NCBI GenBank assembly: GCA_022402445.1
Contig: JAKRSF010000004.1
Span: 63,858-127,857 of the forward strand
From: Cyanobacteriota bacterium
GTDB lineage: Bacteria > Cyanobacteriota > Cyanobacteriia > CACIAM-69d
Direction: 5' to 3'
DNA: 64,000 nucleotides
Positions within the stretch are counted from its first letter, which is position 1, and every line of letters begins with the position of its first letter. Made by a program: the position numbers and the translations under genes. Positions 1 to 9,934 of the stretch are shown here, piece after piece. The notes under the pieces are model-generated. The model made no database searches and was not told the DNA's origin. It saw only the letters and a program-made list of their open reading frames with translations.

Positions 1-1122
1 CCCCTTGATTTAGATGATCTTCCCCCCCTCGATCTGGGTGGTGACCCGCTGGATGAGCCCGCCGCCGAGCCCTTCGAGGAGCCCTTGCCGGACCTCAGTG
101 ATTTGGCCGATCTCACCTTGCCCGACCTCGCCCCAGAGGCCGATCCGGCCCCAGAACCCGCAGCGGATCCGGCACCGGCCCCCGTGGCCCCAGAGGCTCC
201 CGAGGAGACCCAAGAACTGGCCCTAGACCTAGATCCCGTGGATTTGACGGACGGGGTTGAGACAGCAGCGGAGGCCGATCGCGCGCCCGTTGCAGACCCG
301 GACCCGGCAGCGATCGCGCCCCCGCCCGACCCCTTGGCGGATCTAGACGACGAGGATCCAGAAGAAGATTCCCTCCTGGACCTGAGTGATCTGGCCGACG
401 CCCTCGATGACCTCCCCGGCCTCACCCCGGCCACGAATGGGGCAAAGGCTCCGACGGAAGCGATCGCTCCCCCGCCGCCCCCCGCCCCCGCGCCCATGCC
501 AGAGCCAACCCCACCCCCAAGCCCCGTCGCGATCGCCCCGCCGGAACCCCCCGCCCCCCGCGACCCCCTCGATCTTTGGTTCGAGCAGGGGAACAGCCTC
601 GCCCCCGAACCCCAGGAGGAACGTCCCGCCAGCGCCGCGATCGCGATCGCCCAGGGCCAACGATTCCTGCGGTTCCATCTCGGCTTTGAAGATTCCGCCC
701 TGCTGCCCGTCGATCGCGTGCGGGAAGTATTGCGGGTCCATGGGCCGGACATCCTCCCCGTGCCCCATATGCCAGAATCAGTATTGGGCGTCTACAACTG
801 GCGCGGCGACATGCTCTGGATGGTGGATCTGAACCATCTCGTAGGCTTCCCGCCGATCGCGCCGGATCTGCACTCCGATACCGTCCGCACCGCCGTCGCG
901 ATCGTTCTGGAATGCGATCGCCAACACCTCGGGCTGGTGGTTCCCCAAATTGACGACATTGAATGGCACGAGGCACCGAACCTACAGTCCCCCAGCGCCG
1001 GTCTTTTTCCCGATCGCCTGCTGCCCTTTGTCAGTGGCTATCTCACGGAAGCTAGCAGCATGGTCCTGAGCGCCGAGGCGATCGCCCGGTCCCCCATCCT
1101 CCAGGGCCATCGAGGGCGTTAG
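1..1122 (+). CDS. pilI: CheW-domain chemotaxis adaptor (PilI/HmpC type), 5' end outside window
   Basis: The frame is open from base 1 to a TAG at 1120-1122, so the true start lies to the left. The visible 373 residues have two parts. Residues 1 to about 205 are an acidic, proline- and alanine-rich low-complexity region with two copies of the motif DLSDLAD (about residues 31 and 127) and AIAPPP-type repeats encoded by in-frame HIP1 sites. From about residue 213 to the end there is a CheW fold (QRFLRFHLG, VLGVYNWRGDMLWMVDL). CheW proteins couple a chemoreceptor to CheA. The next two genes are a receptor and a CheA, giving the order of cyanobacterial pil/tax3/hmp clusters that control type IV pili. 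Typical CheW proteins are about 170 residues, so the long acidic extension is unusual. Function by context is an inference. Confidence 0.85.
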   Translation, partial: PLDLDDLPPLDLGGDPLDEPAAEPFEEPLPDLSDLADLTLPDLAPEADPAPEPAADPAPAPVAPEAPEETQELALDLDPVDLTDGVETAAEADRAPVADPDPAAIAPPPDPLADLDDEDPEEDSLLDLSDLADALDDLPGLTPATNGAKAPTEAIAPPPPPAPAPMPEPTPPPSPVAIAPPEPPAPRDPLDLWFEQGNSLAPEPQEERPASAAIAIAQGQRFLRFHLGFEDSALLPVDRVREVLRVHGPDILPVPHMPESVLGVYNWRGDMLWMVDLNHLVGFPPIAPDLHSDTVRTAVAIVLECDRQHLGLVVPQIDDIEWHEAPNLQSPSAGLFPDRLLPFVSGYLTEASSMVLSAEAIARSPILQGHRGR

Positions 1123-1394
1123 TCCCATGGGGGGGTAACGAAACCTTAAGGATTCTTACGGATCAACAGCAGGTGATCCACAAGGTCGCCGCGATCGGCA
1201 CCTTAGGAAGTAGCAGCCCTTGCAGCCCTTGCAGCCCCCGACCCCTAGAAACGACTGCTGCCCCTGTCGCCGCCCCTGCCGCCGGTCGCTGGGTTTTGCT
1301 GCCCCCGCCGTGCCGTTGCCCTTGGGGGACGCGGCCCTTTCCCCAGTCCCCGTAACCTCACCACGTTCTGAAATTCCCTACGGTCACGATTCCT
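1123..1394. other. Gap between CheW and receptor genes
   Basis: About 270 bases with no supportable gene. It contains HIP1 sites and a C-rich stretch before the receptor start. I see no clear terminator or -10/-35 pair, so co-transcription with the upstream gene is possible but not shown. Confidence 0.4.
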
Positions 1395-4300
1395 ATGACT
1401 GCCTACTACGAGCCCTCCAACCGTCAGCGCCTCGATGGCCGTTCCGCCGAGAGCCGTTCCGCCGAGAGTCGTGCCGGTGAAGGCCGGGGCTCCGGCGGTG
1501 CCCCCACTGCTCCCAATGCCAGTAATGGGAATGGCCATGGCAATGGGGCCGATCGCGGCGATCGCGCCATGCCTGCGGATTTAGATCGATTTCAGGCGGC
1601 GATCGAAGCCCTCAAGGCGGAACTGGAACGGTCGGGGCGGCCCGATCGCTTCCTGCTGGAGAAGATGGAGGAAATTGAGCAGTTTGCTGCCACGGTGGGC
1701 CATGGGGATTTGATCCTGAGCCAGGGGGGTGAGGACTGGGGCGGGGGCGATCGCGGTTTGGCCGTTGCCCAGCACATCCGCCGCGCCATGAATCTGGAGG
1801 CGGCCCTGGAGGCGGGGGTTCAGGAGGTGCAGCAGGTGTTGCAGTGCGATCGCGTGGCCATTGTGCGGCTCGACGGCGATCGCCAGGGCACCATTGATGC
1901 CGAAGCCACCACCTACGGCTGGCGACCCACGAGGGGCATGGGCGTTCCCCTGGCGGTGTTTGGGGGCGATCGCGCGGAGGATTATCTGGATCGCCCCAGC
2001 TTCATGCTCACCACCCCCGCCGATGCGAGCAACTACCAGCGGCAACTGCTCGATCGCCATCAGATCCAAGCCTTTGTGGCCATGCCCATCCTGGCGGGTC
2101 CGCAGCTTTGGGGGCTGCTCGTTGCCCAGCAATGCACCGCCCCGCGCCAATGGACCGCTGGCGATCGCGCCCTGCTCGACCGCACCGCCACGGAACTGGC
2201 CCTGGCGATCGCCACCCACGGCACCGGCAGCACCCACTCCAGCGGCGATCGCACCCTAGAGCGCATCACCGACAGCCTCCGCCACGCCGATCGCGTCGCC
2301 ACCCTCGTCGATCGCGCCTGCGCCGAACTGCGCCAAGTCCTCAACAGCGATCGCGTCACCGTCTACCGCTTCAACAACGACTGGAGCGGCGAATTCATCG
2401 CCGAAGCCACCGGCCCCGGCCGCTGGAAACCCCTGTTGGGCACCACCAGCCGCGACACCTACTTCGACGCCATCAAAGGCACCCTCAACGGCCGCCGCGA
2501 TCCCTACGTCGCCGACGACATCTACCAGAGCCGCCTGGGCAACTGCTTCGTCCAGTCCATGGAAGCCTACGACTGCCGCGCCTACCTGGTCATCCCCCTC
2601 TACGTCCAAAACAACCTCTGGGGCCTCCTGGCCGCCTACCAAAACACCGAACCGCGCGCTTGGAGCGACCCGGAAATCTCCCTCGCCGCCCAGGTGGCCG
2701 ACCAACTGGGCCAATCCATCCAGCAGGTGGGCTCCATCGAAAAACTGCAACAGCAGGTGGCCCGCCAAAAATCCCTCGCCACCATCGTCGATAAGGTCCA
2801 CCAATTCCTGGACCTGAACACGATCATGCAGACCACCAACGACGAGTTGCGGATTCTGCTGACGGTCGATCGCGCGGCGGTCTACAAATTCAACGACGAT
2901 TGGAGCGGCGATTTCGTCTCGGAATCCGTCGAGCGCCCCTGGACCCCGCTGCTCAATAAAAGTTTCCGGGATACCTATTTTGAACGCACCCAGGGGGGCC
3001 GCTACGTCAAGGGCGAAACCCTCGCGGTGGAAGATATTTTCACCCAGGATTATGACCCCTGCCACCTGAAACTCCTGGAAAAATTTGAGTGCCGCGCCTA
3101 CATCATCGCCCCGGTCATTGCGAACGATAAACTCTGGGGTTTGTTGGCGGTCTATCAAAACGATCGCGTGCGCTATTGGGAACAGGAGGAGGTGGAACTG
3201 GTCACCCAAATGGGCCTACAGATGGGCGTCGCGGTGCAGCAGGCGGAATATCTGCGGCAGCTAGAAACCCAGAAACGGCAGCTAGAAAAAGCCAGCCAAC
3301 AGGAGCGGGCCATCACCACGATCGTGAACCAAATCCGCCAAACCCTGGATTTGACGACGATCTTTGAAACCACCACCCGGGAGTTGCGGAAATTGATGCG
3401 GGTCGATCGCGCGGCCATTTTCCGCTATCACCCGGACTGGAGCGGTGAATTTTTGGCGGAATCCGTCGGCCCCGCATGGCAAAAGCTCGTGGGCACCGAT
3501 ACCGGCTTTGTGCAGGATTCCTACATCCAAAAGAACAGCGGCGGCGATCAGCGTCAGGGCAAAACCGCGATCGTAAATGACATCTATAAAGGGGGCCTGT
3601 CCGCCTGCTTCATTGAACTGGTGGAAAGTTTCCAGGCAAAAGCCTATATCGTTGCGCCCATCTTCAAAGGGTCTGACCTGTGGGGTTTGCTGGCGGTCTA
3701 TCAAAACGATCGCCCTCGGGAGTGGGAAGAGCTCGATGGGCAAATCGTCACGCGCCTCGGCACCCAATTGGGGGTGGCCCTGGAGCAGGCGGAATTTGTG
3801 CAACAGTTACAATCTCAGGCGTCGCGGCTGCAAAAGGCGGCGGAACAGGACAAGGCGATCGCGGCCACCATCGACAAAATCCGCGCCTCCCTAGATATCG
3901 CCACCATTTTCCGCACCACCACCACGGAACTGCGGCAATTGCTGGAGGTCGATCGCGTCGGAATTTATCGCTTCAATCAAGACTGGAGCGGTGAATTTAT
4001 CGCCGAATCCGTCGGCACCGGCTGGACCAAACTCCTCGAAGAACAGGAGATGAACCAGCGGCTGCGGGACAACATCAGCAACTGCGATCGCATGGCCCAA
4101 CTCCGGGGCAGCGGCCAAAGCCAGGTGGACGATACCTACCTCATGAAAGCGCAAGGGGGCCGCTACCGCGAGGGCAAGAGTTTCTCCGTTAATGACATCT
4201 ATCAGGCCAATTTCACCCCCTGCTATTTGAGTGTTCTGGAGCGGTTCCAGGCCAAAGCCTATACGATCGCGCCGATCTTCAAGGGCGATCGCCTCTGGGG

Positions 4301-5471
4301 CCTGTTGGCGGTGTATCAAAATAGCCAGCCCCGCCATTGGGAAGACTCGGAAATTAACTTTGTTGTGCAGGTGGGTGCCCAGCTCGGCATCGCCCTCCAG
4401 CAGGCGGAAACCCTGGAGGAATTGCGCCAGAAATCCCAACAGCTAGAGGAAGCCGCCAACCGCGACAAGGCCGCCAAGGAGGATCTCCAGCGCAAGGCCC
4501 TGAATCTGCTGATGGCCGTGCGGCCCGCCCTCGAAGGGGATTTGACCGTGCGCGCGCCCATCACCGAGGACGAGGTGGGCACGATCGCGGACGCCTACAA
4601 CAACACCCTGCAAAGCCTGCGGCAAATCGTGTTGCAGCTCCAGCGCACCGCCGCCAAGGTATCGGCCACCTCACAACTGAGCTCCAGCTCGATCGCGGAC
4701 CTGTCCGGCAAGGCCCAAACCCAATACCAGGAACTGACCCGCGCCGTCAGCCAGATCGAAACCATGGTCAGCGCCGCCGAAGCCGTGCGCGAAAACGCGG
4801 AACAGGTGAACGTCGCCGTGCGGCAGGCCAATGAAACCGTGCGATCGGGCGACGCGGCCATGAACCAAACGGTGGACGCGATCCTAGCGATCCGGGAAAC
4901 GGTGGCGGAAACGGGGCGCAAAATCCGCAGCCTGAGCGAATCGTCCCAAAAGATTTCCAAGATCGTGAGCCTAATCGGTAACTTCACGACCCAAACCCAA
5001 CTGCTGGCCCTCAACGCCGCGATCGAGGCCACCCGCGCCGGGGAATATGGTCGAGGCTTCACGGTGGTGGCGGACGAGGTGCGATCGCTCGCGCGCCAGT
5101 CGGCGGACGCCACGACGGAAATCGAAGCGCTGGTGGAGGAAATCCAAACGGAAACCAGCGAGGTGGCCGCCGCCATGGAGGCTGGGATTCAGCAGGTGGC
5201 CGAGGGCACCAACCTGGTGAGCGACACCCGCCAAAGCCTGAGCAATATCGTGCAGGTGACGGAGCAGATCGGCCACCTGGTGGAAGGCATCGCCGAGGCG
5301 GCCCTGTCTCAGGCCCAGCAGTCCCAGTCCGTCACCCAAACCATGACCGATGTGGCGCAGGTGGCGAACCGCACGTCGGCGGATTCCGTTGCCCTCACGG
5401 CGTCGTTCCAGGAGTTGCTGGCGATCGCGGAGGAGTTGCAGGCCAGCGTCGGCCAGTTCAAGGTGAATTAA
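1395..5471 (+). CDS. pilJ: Soluble methyl-accepting chemoreceptor with five GAF domains (PilJ/HmpD type)
   Basis: 1358 residues, ATG start. No transmembrane segment is visible. Order: Ser/Gly/Arg-rich N-terminus; GAF1 about 132-275 (divergent); GAF2 about 305-443; GAF3 about 464-616; GAF4 about 642-799; GAF5 about 825-1005; a HAMP-like segment about 1034-1085; and an MCP signalling coiled coil to the end, with the hairpin tip near residues 1208-1230 ([14 protein letters not shown]). GAF2-5 each have a DWSGEF-type strand and end in LWGLLAxYQN, the layout of cyanobacteriochrome GAF domains. At the bilin-Cys position they have CF (Cys384), CH (Cys556-His557), CF (Cys738) and CY (Cys943), so only GAF3 has the usual Cys-His. 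It lies between CheW and CheA genes and is probably their receptor. Light sensing is an inference; the GAFs may bind another ligand or nothing. Confidence 0.9.
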   Translation: MTAYYEPSNRQRLDGRSAESRSAESRAGEGRGSGGAPTAPNASNGNGHGNGADRGDRAMPADLDRFQAAIEALKAELERSGRPDRFLLEKMEEIEQFAATVGHGDLILSQGGEDWGGGDRGLAVAQHIRRAMNLEAALEAGVQEVQQVLQCDRVAIVRLDGDRQGTIDAEATTYGWRPTRGMGVPLAVFGGDRAEDYLDRPSFMLTTPADASNYQRQLLDRHQIQAFVAMPILAGPQLWGLLVAQQCTAPRQWTAGDRALLDRTATELALAIATHGTGSTHSSGDRTLERITDSLRHADRVATLVDRACAELRQVLNSDRVTVYRFNNDWSGEFIAEATGPGRWKPLLGTTSRDTYFDAIKGTLNGRRDPYVADDIYQSRLGNCFVQSMEAYDCRAYLVIPLYVQNNLWGLLAAYQNTEPRAWSDPEISLAAQVADQLGQSIQQVGSIEKLQQQVARQKSLATIVDKVHQFLDLNTIMQTTNDELRILLTVDRAAVYKFNDDWSGDFVSESVERPWTPLLNKSFRDTYFERTQGGRYVKGETLAVEDIFTQDYDPCHLKLLEKFECRAYIIAPVIANDKLWGLLAVYQNDRVRYWEQEEVELVTQMGLQMGVAVQQAEYLRQLETQKRQLEKASQQERAITTIVNQIRQTLDLTTIFETTTRELRKLMRVDRAAIFRYHPDWSGEFLAESVGPAWQKLVGTDTGFVQDSYIQKNSGGDQRQGKTAIVNDIYKGGLSACFIELVESFQAKAYIVAPIFKGSDLWGLLAVYQNDRPREWEELDGQIVTRLGTQLGVALEQAEFVQQLQSQASRLQKAAEQDKAIAATIDKIRASLDIATIFRTTTTELRQLLEVDRVGIYRFNQDWSGEFIAESVGTGWTKLLEEQEMNQRLRDNISNCDRMAQLRGSGQSQVDDTYLMKAQGGRYREGKSFSVNDIYQANFTPCYLSVLERFQAKAYTIAPIFKGDRLWGLLAVYQNSQPRHWEDSEINFVVQVGAQLGIALQQAETLEELRQKSQQLEEAANRDKAAKEDLQRKALNLLMAVRPALEGDLTVRAPITEDEVGTIADAYNNTLQSLRQIVLQLQRTAAKVSATSQLSSSSIADLSGKAQTQYQELTRAVSQIETMVSAAEAVRENAEQVNVAVRQANETVRSGDAAMNQTVDAILAIRETVAETGRKIRSLSESSQKISKIVSLIGNFTTQTQLLALNAAIEATRAGEYGRGFTVVADEVRSLARQSADATTEIEALVEEIQTETSEVAAAMEAGIQQVAEGTNLVSDTRQSLSNIVQVTEQIGHLVEGIAEAALSQAQQSQSVTQTMTDVAQVANRTSADSVALTASFQELLAIAEELQASVGQFKVN

Positions 5472-5483
5472 TGGCCCAGGATT

Positions 5484-5511
5484 GGAGGGGCGATCGCGCG
5501 ATCGCTCCTCC
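5484..5511 (+). terminator. HIP1-based palindrome after the receptor gene
   Basis: A 28-base near-perfect inverted repeat begins 12 bases after the receptor stop codon. It has two back-to-back HIP1 octamers at the centre, flanked by GGAGGG on one side and CTCCTCC on the other, with one G-T wobble. It is followed by a pyrimidine-rich stretch but no uninterrupted T run. It is probably a transcript 3' hairpin. Confidence 0.5.
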
Positions 5512-5701
5512 GATCTGTTCACCTTTTCTTCCCTTGCCCAAGCCTCCATTTCTAAGTATTTTCTTTCCTGCGTTCTAACTTCTTTTTTCTAATCACGCAT
5601 TTTTTCGATTGTTCGTATTCCTACATCAATCGCCCCGATCCGCCGCCCGCTCTTTTCTCCGCTTTTGAGTCCCCCGTCGCGTTCCGTCCCGAGCCACCGC
5701 C

Positions 5702-8700
5702 ATGGTTGTTGACGCCGAAATCCGCGAACAGGCGTATGCCTACTTCGTCACCGAATCCCAGGATCTACTCCGCTCCATCGAAGACGAGCTATTTCTGCTG
5801 CGGGAAGCGCCAGAACCCGCCCGAATCCATGCCCTCATGCGCGCCACCCACACCCTCAAGGGGGCGTCCGCCAATGTGGGCCTAGAAAATATCAAAATTA
5901 TTTCCCACCACATGGAGGATGTGTTTCGCACCCTCTTTGATCCGGAAGCGTCGGTGGATATTGAGTTAGAAAGTTTGCTCTTTCAACTCTATGAATGTTT
6001 GCGCACGTCCCTGATGTCGGAGTTGGAAAATAACCATGATCGCGATCGCGAGCTGCTGGATACGGCGGTGGATATTTTCGCCAAAATCCAAACGAAATTA
6101 GGGGACTGCTTTGGCCGCGAAACCGCCCTGCCCACGTCGGCGGAATTGGGGTTTGATCTGGTCAAATCCATCTTTGAATCCGGCGTGCAGGAGCGTTTAG
6201 AAAACCTTGAAGCCCTCCTGAAGGCGGGGGATGGGGACGCGATCGCGGCGGACCTGGCCACCCAGTCGGAAATTTTTGTGGGCTTGGCGGAATCCTTGGG
6301 CCTGACGGGCTTTGGCGAAATTTCCCAGGCGGTGGCCCGCGCGATCGCCCAACCGACTGCGGACCCGTTGGCGGTGGGGCAGGCGGCCTTTGAGAACTGG
6401 AAAGCGGCCCAGACGGCGGTGTTTGACGGCGATCGCCAGTGCGGCGGCACCCTTTCCGAAACCCTGGCATCCCTGGCGGGCATGGCCTCAGCCTCGGCGA
6501 CCTCCCCCAGCGGCCTGCCGGACGGGGAATTGACCTTCAGTGACGACTGGGGCGACGGGGATGACGACATCCTCGACCTGAGCGATTTAACCAGCGACCT
6601 GCACTTCGATGGGGAGGAGGTGATGGATTTGGGGGGAATGACGCCGCCCCCCGCGATCGCCCCGGCCCCCGCCGCCCCCCTCCAGCCCACCGCCACAACC
6701 GTCATCAGCCCCGCAGCGCCCCCAGCCGCCCCCAACCGCCCCTCCCTCGCGCCGCCCCCCAGTTCCATCCGCGTCGAACTCGATCGCCTCCAGGAACTGC
6801 AACATCTGGTCGGGGAACTGCTGATCGGCCAAAACCGCCAAAGCCTCCAGGATGAACAGTTGCAACAGGCCCTGGGCAACTTCCGCAGCGGCCTCCGTCA
6901 GCACAAGCGCGTCCTGGCCCAACTGCGCGATCGCCTCGAACAATTTGACAGCCGTGCGATCGCCACCGGCACCCCCGCCGCCCTCAGCAACGGATCCAGC
7001 CACCATCGACCCCTCAGCCACAGCCCCTACGGTTCGCTGCGATCGCCCCTCGTGCGCCCCAGCGACGCCCAGCGCCCCCTGCCGGAACTGGTGCAGCTAG
7101 CCCTCGGGGAAGCGGAACAGCTTGAACTGACCCTCGAAGCCGTCGAACGCTACACCCAACAAACCCGCCAGGTGGCCGACAACCAGCGGCGACTGTTAGG
7201 CAGCGCCCGCGACAGCCTCATGGAAGCGCGGATGCAGCCGGTTTCCGCCGTCTTCAGCCGCTTCCCGCCCCTGATGCACCAGCTTTCGAGCCGCTATGGC
7301 AAACCCGTGGAACTGCGCATCGTCGGCGATCGCGTCAATATCGACAAGGTGGCGATCGAACAGCTTTACGATCCGCTCCTGCACCTGGTGCGCAACGCCT
7401 TTGACCACGGCATCGAAGATCCAGACCACCGGGAGGCGATCGGCAAACCCCGGGAGGGGATCGTCCAATTGCAAGCGCTCCAACAGGGCAACCAGGTCCT
7501 GATCATCGTCAGCGACGACGGCGGCGGCATCGATCCGGCCAAAATCCGCACCAAGGCCAGCGAACGGAATTTAATGGCCGATGCCCGCCTCGCCACCCTG
7601 ACGGATAACGAACTGTTCGATCTGCTCTTTGAACCGGGTTTTTCCACCGCCGCCCAGGTCACGGATCTGTCGGGCCGGGGCGTGGGCCTCGATGTGGTCA
7701 AATCCCAAATGCGCGCCCTCAAGGGCACCGTGAATGTGCAGTCGGTCCTCGGGCGCGGCACCGCGTTCATTCTGCGGATTCCCTTGAGTTTGATGACCGC
7801 GCGCCTGCTGATCTGCAACGCCGATCGCGCCATCTACGCCCTGCTATCCGACAGCATTTCCCAAATCCTGATTCCCCAGCCGGAGCAGACCAAAATCCTG
7901 GGCGGTCAGCGGGTGCTGCGCTGGCAGCAGGGGGACGCGCCCGAGGTGACCCTACCCGTGCGCAAACTCTCGGATCTGGTGAACTATCGATCGCTCCAAC
8001 CGGGCAAACTGCTGCCGGAGGGGCCGTCCATGAAGCCGATCCTGAGCAATCGCCTCGCGCCGCTGCTGCTGCTCCAGGGGGAAGGGGGCATGGTGGCGAT
8101 CGAGGTCGATGGGGTGGTGGGGGAACAGGAACTGGTGCTGCGCCAGTTGTCGGAATTGATCCCGGCTCCGCCTTACCTTTATGGCTGCACGATTTTGGGG
8201 GACGGGCGCATGGTGCTGGTGCTCGATGGCACGGCCCTGCTGGAGTCGTCCGATGTGGCCCAGGTGGCCCTGCCGATGCCGACGGCGCAGCCCGCCGCGA
8301 TCGCGCCCCCCGACTCCCCCGTGATCGCCCCTAGCCCAGAGATTGCCCCCGAAGCTGCCGAAACCTTGCCCGAGGAGAGCCCCACCGCGATCGCCCCACC
8401 CCCCGCCGCGATCGCCCCGGAACCGCGCGATCGGCCCCCCTGTCTGCTGGTGGTCGAAGACTCGGAAACCGAGCGGCACATCCTCGCCCTCACCCTCGAA
8501 AAGGCAGGCTATCGCGTTGTGCAGGCCGCCAACGGCGTCGAAGCCCTCGACCAGTTGCAAAACACCCCCGACGTGCGGCTCATCGTCAGCGATCTAGAAA
8601 TGCCCCGCATGAACGGCCTCGAATTCCTCAGCACCCGCCGCCAAAATCCCAAAATCGCCACGATCCCCGTCCTCATGCTCACCTCCTGCAGCGGCCAGCA

Positions 8701-8800
8701 GTACTACCAGGTGGTCATGGGCCTCGGGGCGGCAGGCTACATGACCAAGCCCCACATCCGCCAGGAACTCCTCGACACGATCGCCGCCCTCCTGCCCTAA
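5702..8800 (+). CDS. pilL: CheA-CheY hybrid histidine kinase (PilL/HmpE type)
   Basis: 1032 residues. Domains: HPt with phospho-acceptor His50 in THTLKGAS; a second HPt-like helical region without a histidine (about 145-245); an acidic/Pro linker carrying LDLSDL at 291-296; dimerisation helices from about 352; HATPase with N-box LVRNAFDHG (about 565), G1 DDGGG and G2 SGRGVGLDVV; CheW-like domain about 698-850; a second AIAPP-rich linker; and a C-terminal receiver with phospho-acceptor Asp964 (SDLEMPRMNG) and TKP lysine. All catalytic motifs are present, so it should be an active kinase that takes input from the upstream receptor through CheW and signals to type IV pili. About 230 bases separate it from the receptor gene, so it may have its own promoter. 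Start is ATG at 5702 without a strong Shine-Dalgarno. Confidence 0.92.
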   Translation: MVVDAEIREQAYAYFVTESQDLLRSIEDELFLLREAPEPARIHALMRATHTLKGASANVGLENIKIISHHMEDVFRTLFDPEASVDIELESLLFQLYECLRTSLMSELENNHDRDRELLDTAVDIFAKIQTKLGDCFGRETALPTSAELGFDLVKSIFESGVQERLENLEALLKAGDGDAIAADLATQSEIFVGLAESLGLTGFGEISQAVARAIAQPTADPLAVGQAAFENWKAAQTAVFDGDRQCGGTLSETLASLAGMASASATSPSGLPDGELTFSDDWGDGDDDILDLSDLTSDLHFDGEEVMDLGGMTPPPAIAPAPAAPLQPTATTVISPAAPPAAPNRPSLAPPPSSIRVELDRLQELQHLVGELLIGQNRQSLQDEQLQQALGNFRSGLRQHKRVLAQLRDRLEQFDSRAIATGTPAALSNGSSHHRPLSHSPYGSLRSPLVRPSDAQRPLPELVQLALGEAEQLELTLEAVERYTQQTRQVADNQRRLLGSARDSLMEARMQPVSAVFSRFPPLMHQLSSRYGKPVELRIVGDRVNIDKVAIEQLYDPLLHLVRNAFDHGIEDPDHREAIGKPREGIVQLQALQQGNQVLIIVSDDGGGIDPAKIRTKASERNLMADARLATLTDNELFDLLFEPGFSTAAQVTDLSGRGVGLDVVKSQMRALKGTVNVQSVLGRGTAFILRIPLSLMTARLLICNADRAIYALLSDSISQILIPQPEQTKILGGQRVLRWQQGDAPEVTLPVRKLSDLVNYRSLQPGKLLPEGPSMKPILSNRLAPLLLLQGEGGMVAIEVDGVVGEQELVLRQLSELIPAPPYLYGCTILGDGRMVLVLDGTALLESSDVAQVALPMPTAQPAAIAPPDSPVIAPSPEIAPEAAETLPEESPTAIAPPPAAIAPEPRDRPPCLLVVEDSETERHILALTLEKAGYRVVQAANGVEALDQLQNTPDVRLIVSDLEMPRMNGLEFLSTRRQNPKIATIPVLMLTSCSGQQYYQVVMGLGAAGYMTKPHIRQELLDTIAALLP

Positions 8801-8959
8801 CCCTCTGGCCCTTTCCTGATCAAACGTGTGAGCAAACCCTGATAATTGCCCCCGCGCGATCGCGATCGCCCCCCCGCCGTCCCCATCCCTTGAGACCATG
8901 GGGAATGTATCCGATCAACCTTCCCAAGTCCATTCCAATTCCATAGGGCGACCCATACC

Positions 8960-9871
8960 GTGACCGTTCCGACTGTTCCCCTGCCCCAGGGCGATCGCCT
9001 CACCCCCTGGACCTTTGGCGATGCCGTGTTTGAATGGGGCCGCCGCACCCACCTCATGGGCATCCTCAACATCACCCCCGACAGCTTCAGCGACGGCGGC
9101 GACTACAACACCCTCGGGGCCGCCCTCGATCGCGCCCACCGGTTCGTCGAAGCCGGAGCCGACATCCTCGACATCGGCGGCCAGTCCACCCGCCCCAACG
9201 CCGACATGATTTCCCCCGACGAGGAAATGGAGCGGGTCGTGCCGGTGATTTTGGCCCTGCGGCAGGGCACCCTGGGGTTTGGACCCCTCTCGACCCCCAT
9301 CTCCATTGACACCACCCACGCCACCGTGGCCCGCGAAGCCCTCAATGCGGGGGCGGACATCATCAATGACGTGTCCGGCGGCACCTACGATGGGCGGATG
9401 TTTTCCGTGGCGCTCCAGTTGGGGGCACCGGTGATTTTGATGCACCTGCGGGGCACGCCGAAGACGATGCAGACCCTCACCACCTATGACGATGTGGTGA
9501 CCGATATCTGTGATGCGCTCCAGGAACGGGCCGCCGCCGCTGAGGCCGCTGGCATTCCCCCCAGTGCGATCGCCCTGGATCCGGGCCTGGGGTTTGCGAA
9601 AACGGGGCCGCAAAACCTAGAGATTCTGCGCCGCCTGCCGGAAGTTCGCGCCCTGGGCTATCCCCTGCTGGTGGGGCCGTCGCGCAAGCGATTCATTGGC
9701 GATATTCTCCAGGAACCGGATCCGAAGGAGCGCATCTGGGGGACCGCTGCCACCTGCGCCGCCGCGATCGCGGGGGGAGCCGACATTCTCCGGGTCCATG
9801 ATGTGGCGGAAATGGCGGACGTTTGCCAGGTGAGCGATCGCATTTGGCGCGTGGCCCCCGACGAACCCTAG
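8960..9871 (+). CDS. folP: Dihydropteroate synthase
   Basis: 303 residues with a GTG start, AGGGCG lying ten bases upstream. It condenses 6-hydroxymethyl-dihydropterin diphosphate with p-aminobenzoate in folate synthesis. The TIM-barrel motifs are complete and in order: LNITPDSFSDGG, DIGGQSTRP, ISIDTTHA, INDVSGG, LMHLRG, DPGLGFAKT and GPSRKRFIG. Length is normal for the family. It stands alone between the chemotaxis kinase and a convergent Tab2-like gene. Confidence 0.96.
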   Translation: MTVPTVPLPQGDRLTPWTFGDAVFEWGRRTHLMGILNITPDSFSDGGDYNTLGAALDRAHRFVEAGADILDIGGQSTRPNADMISPDEEMERVVPVILALRQGTLGFGPLSTPISIDTTHATVAREALNAGADIINDVSGGTYDGRMFSVALQLGAPVILMHLRGTPKTMQTLTTYDDVVTDICDALQERAAAAEAAGIPPSAIALDPGLGFAKTGPQNLEILRRLPEVRALGYPLLVGPSRKRFIGDILQEPDPKERIWGTAATCAAAIAGGADILRVHDVAEMADVCQVSDRIWRVAPDEP

Positions 9872-9934
9872 CGCCTCTGGGGCAGGGGCGATCGCGGCGG
9901 CCACGGACCCTCGCTGGGGGGGAACTCTGCGGCC

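Noticed and set aside
2300-4410. Repeated sequence in the receptor gene as a mobile or tandem DNA repeat
   Set aside because: The similarity is at protein level between GAF domains; DNA copies have diverged, so it is domain duplication, not a DNA repeat array.
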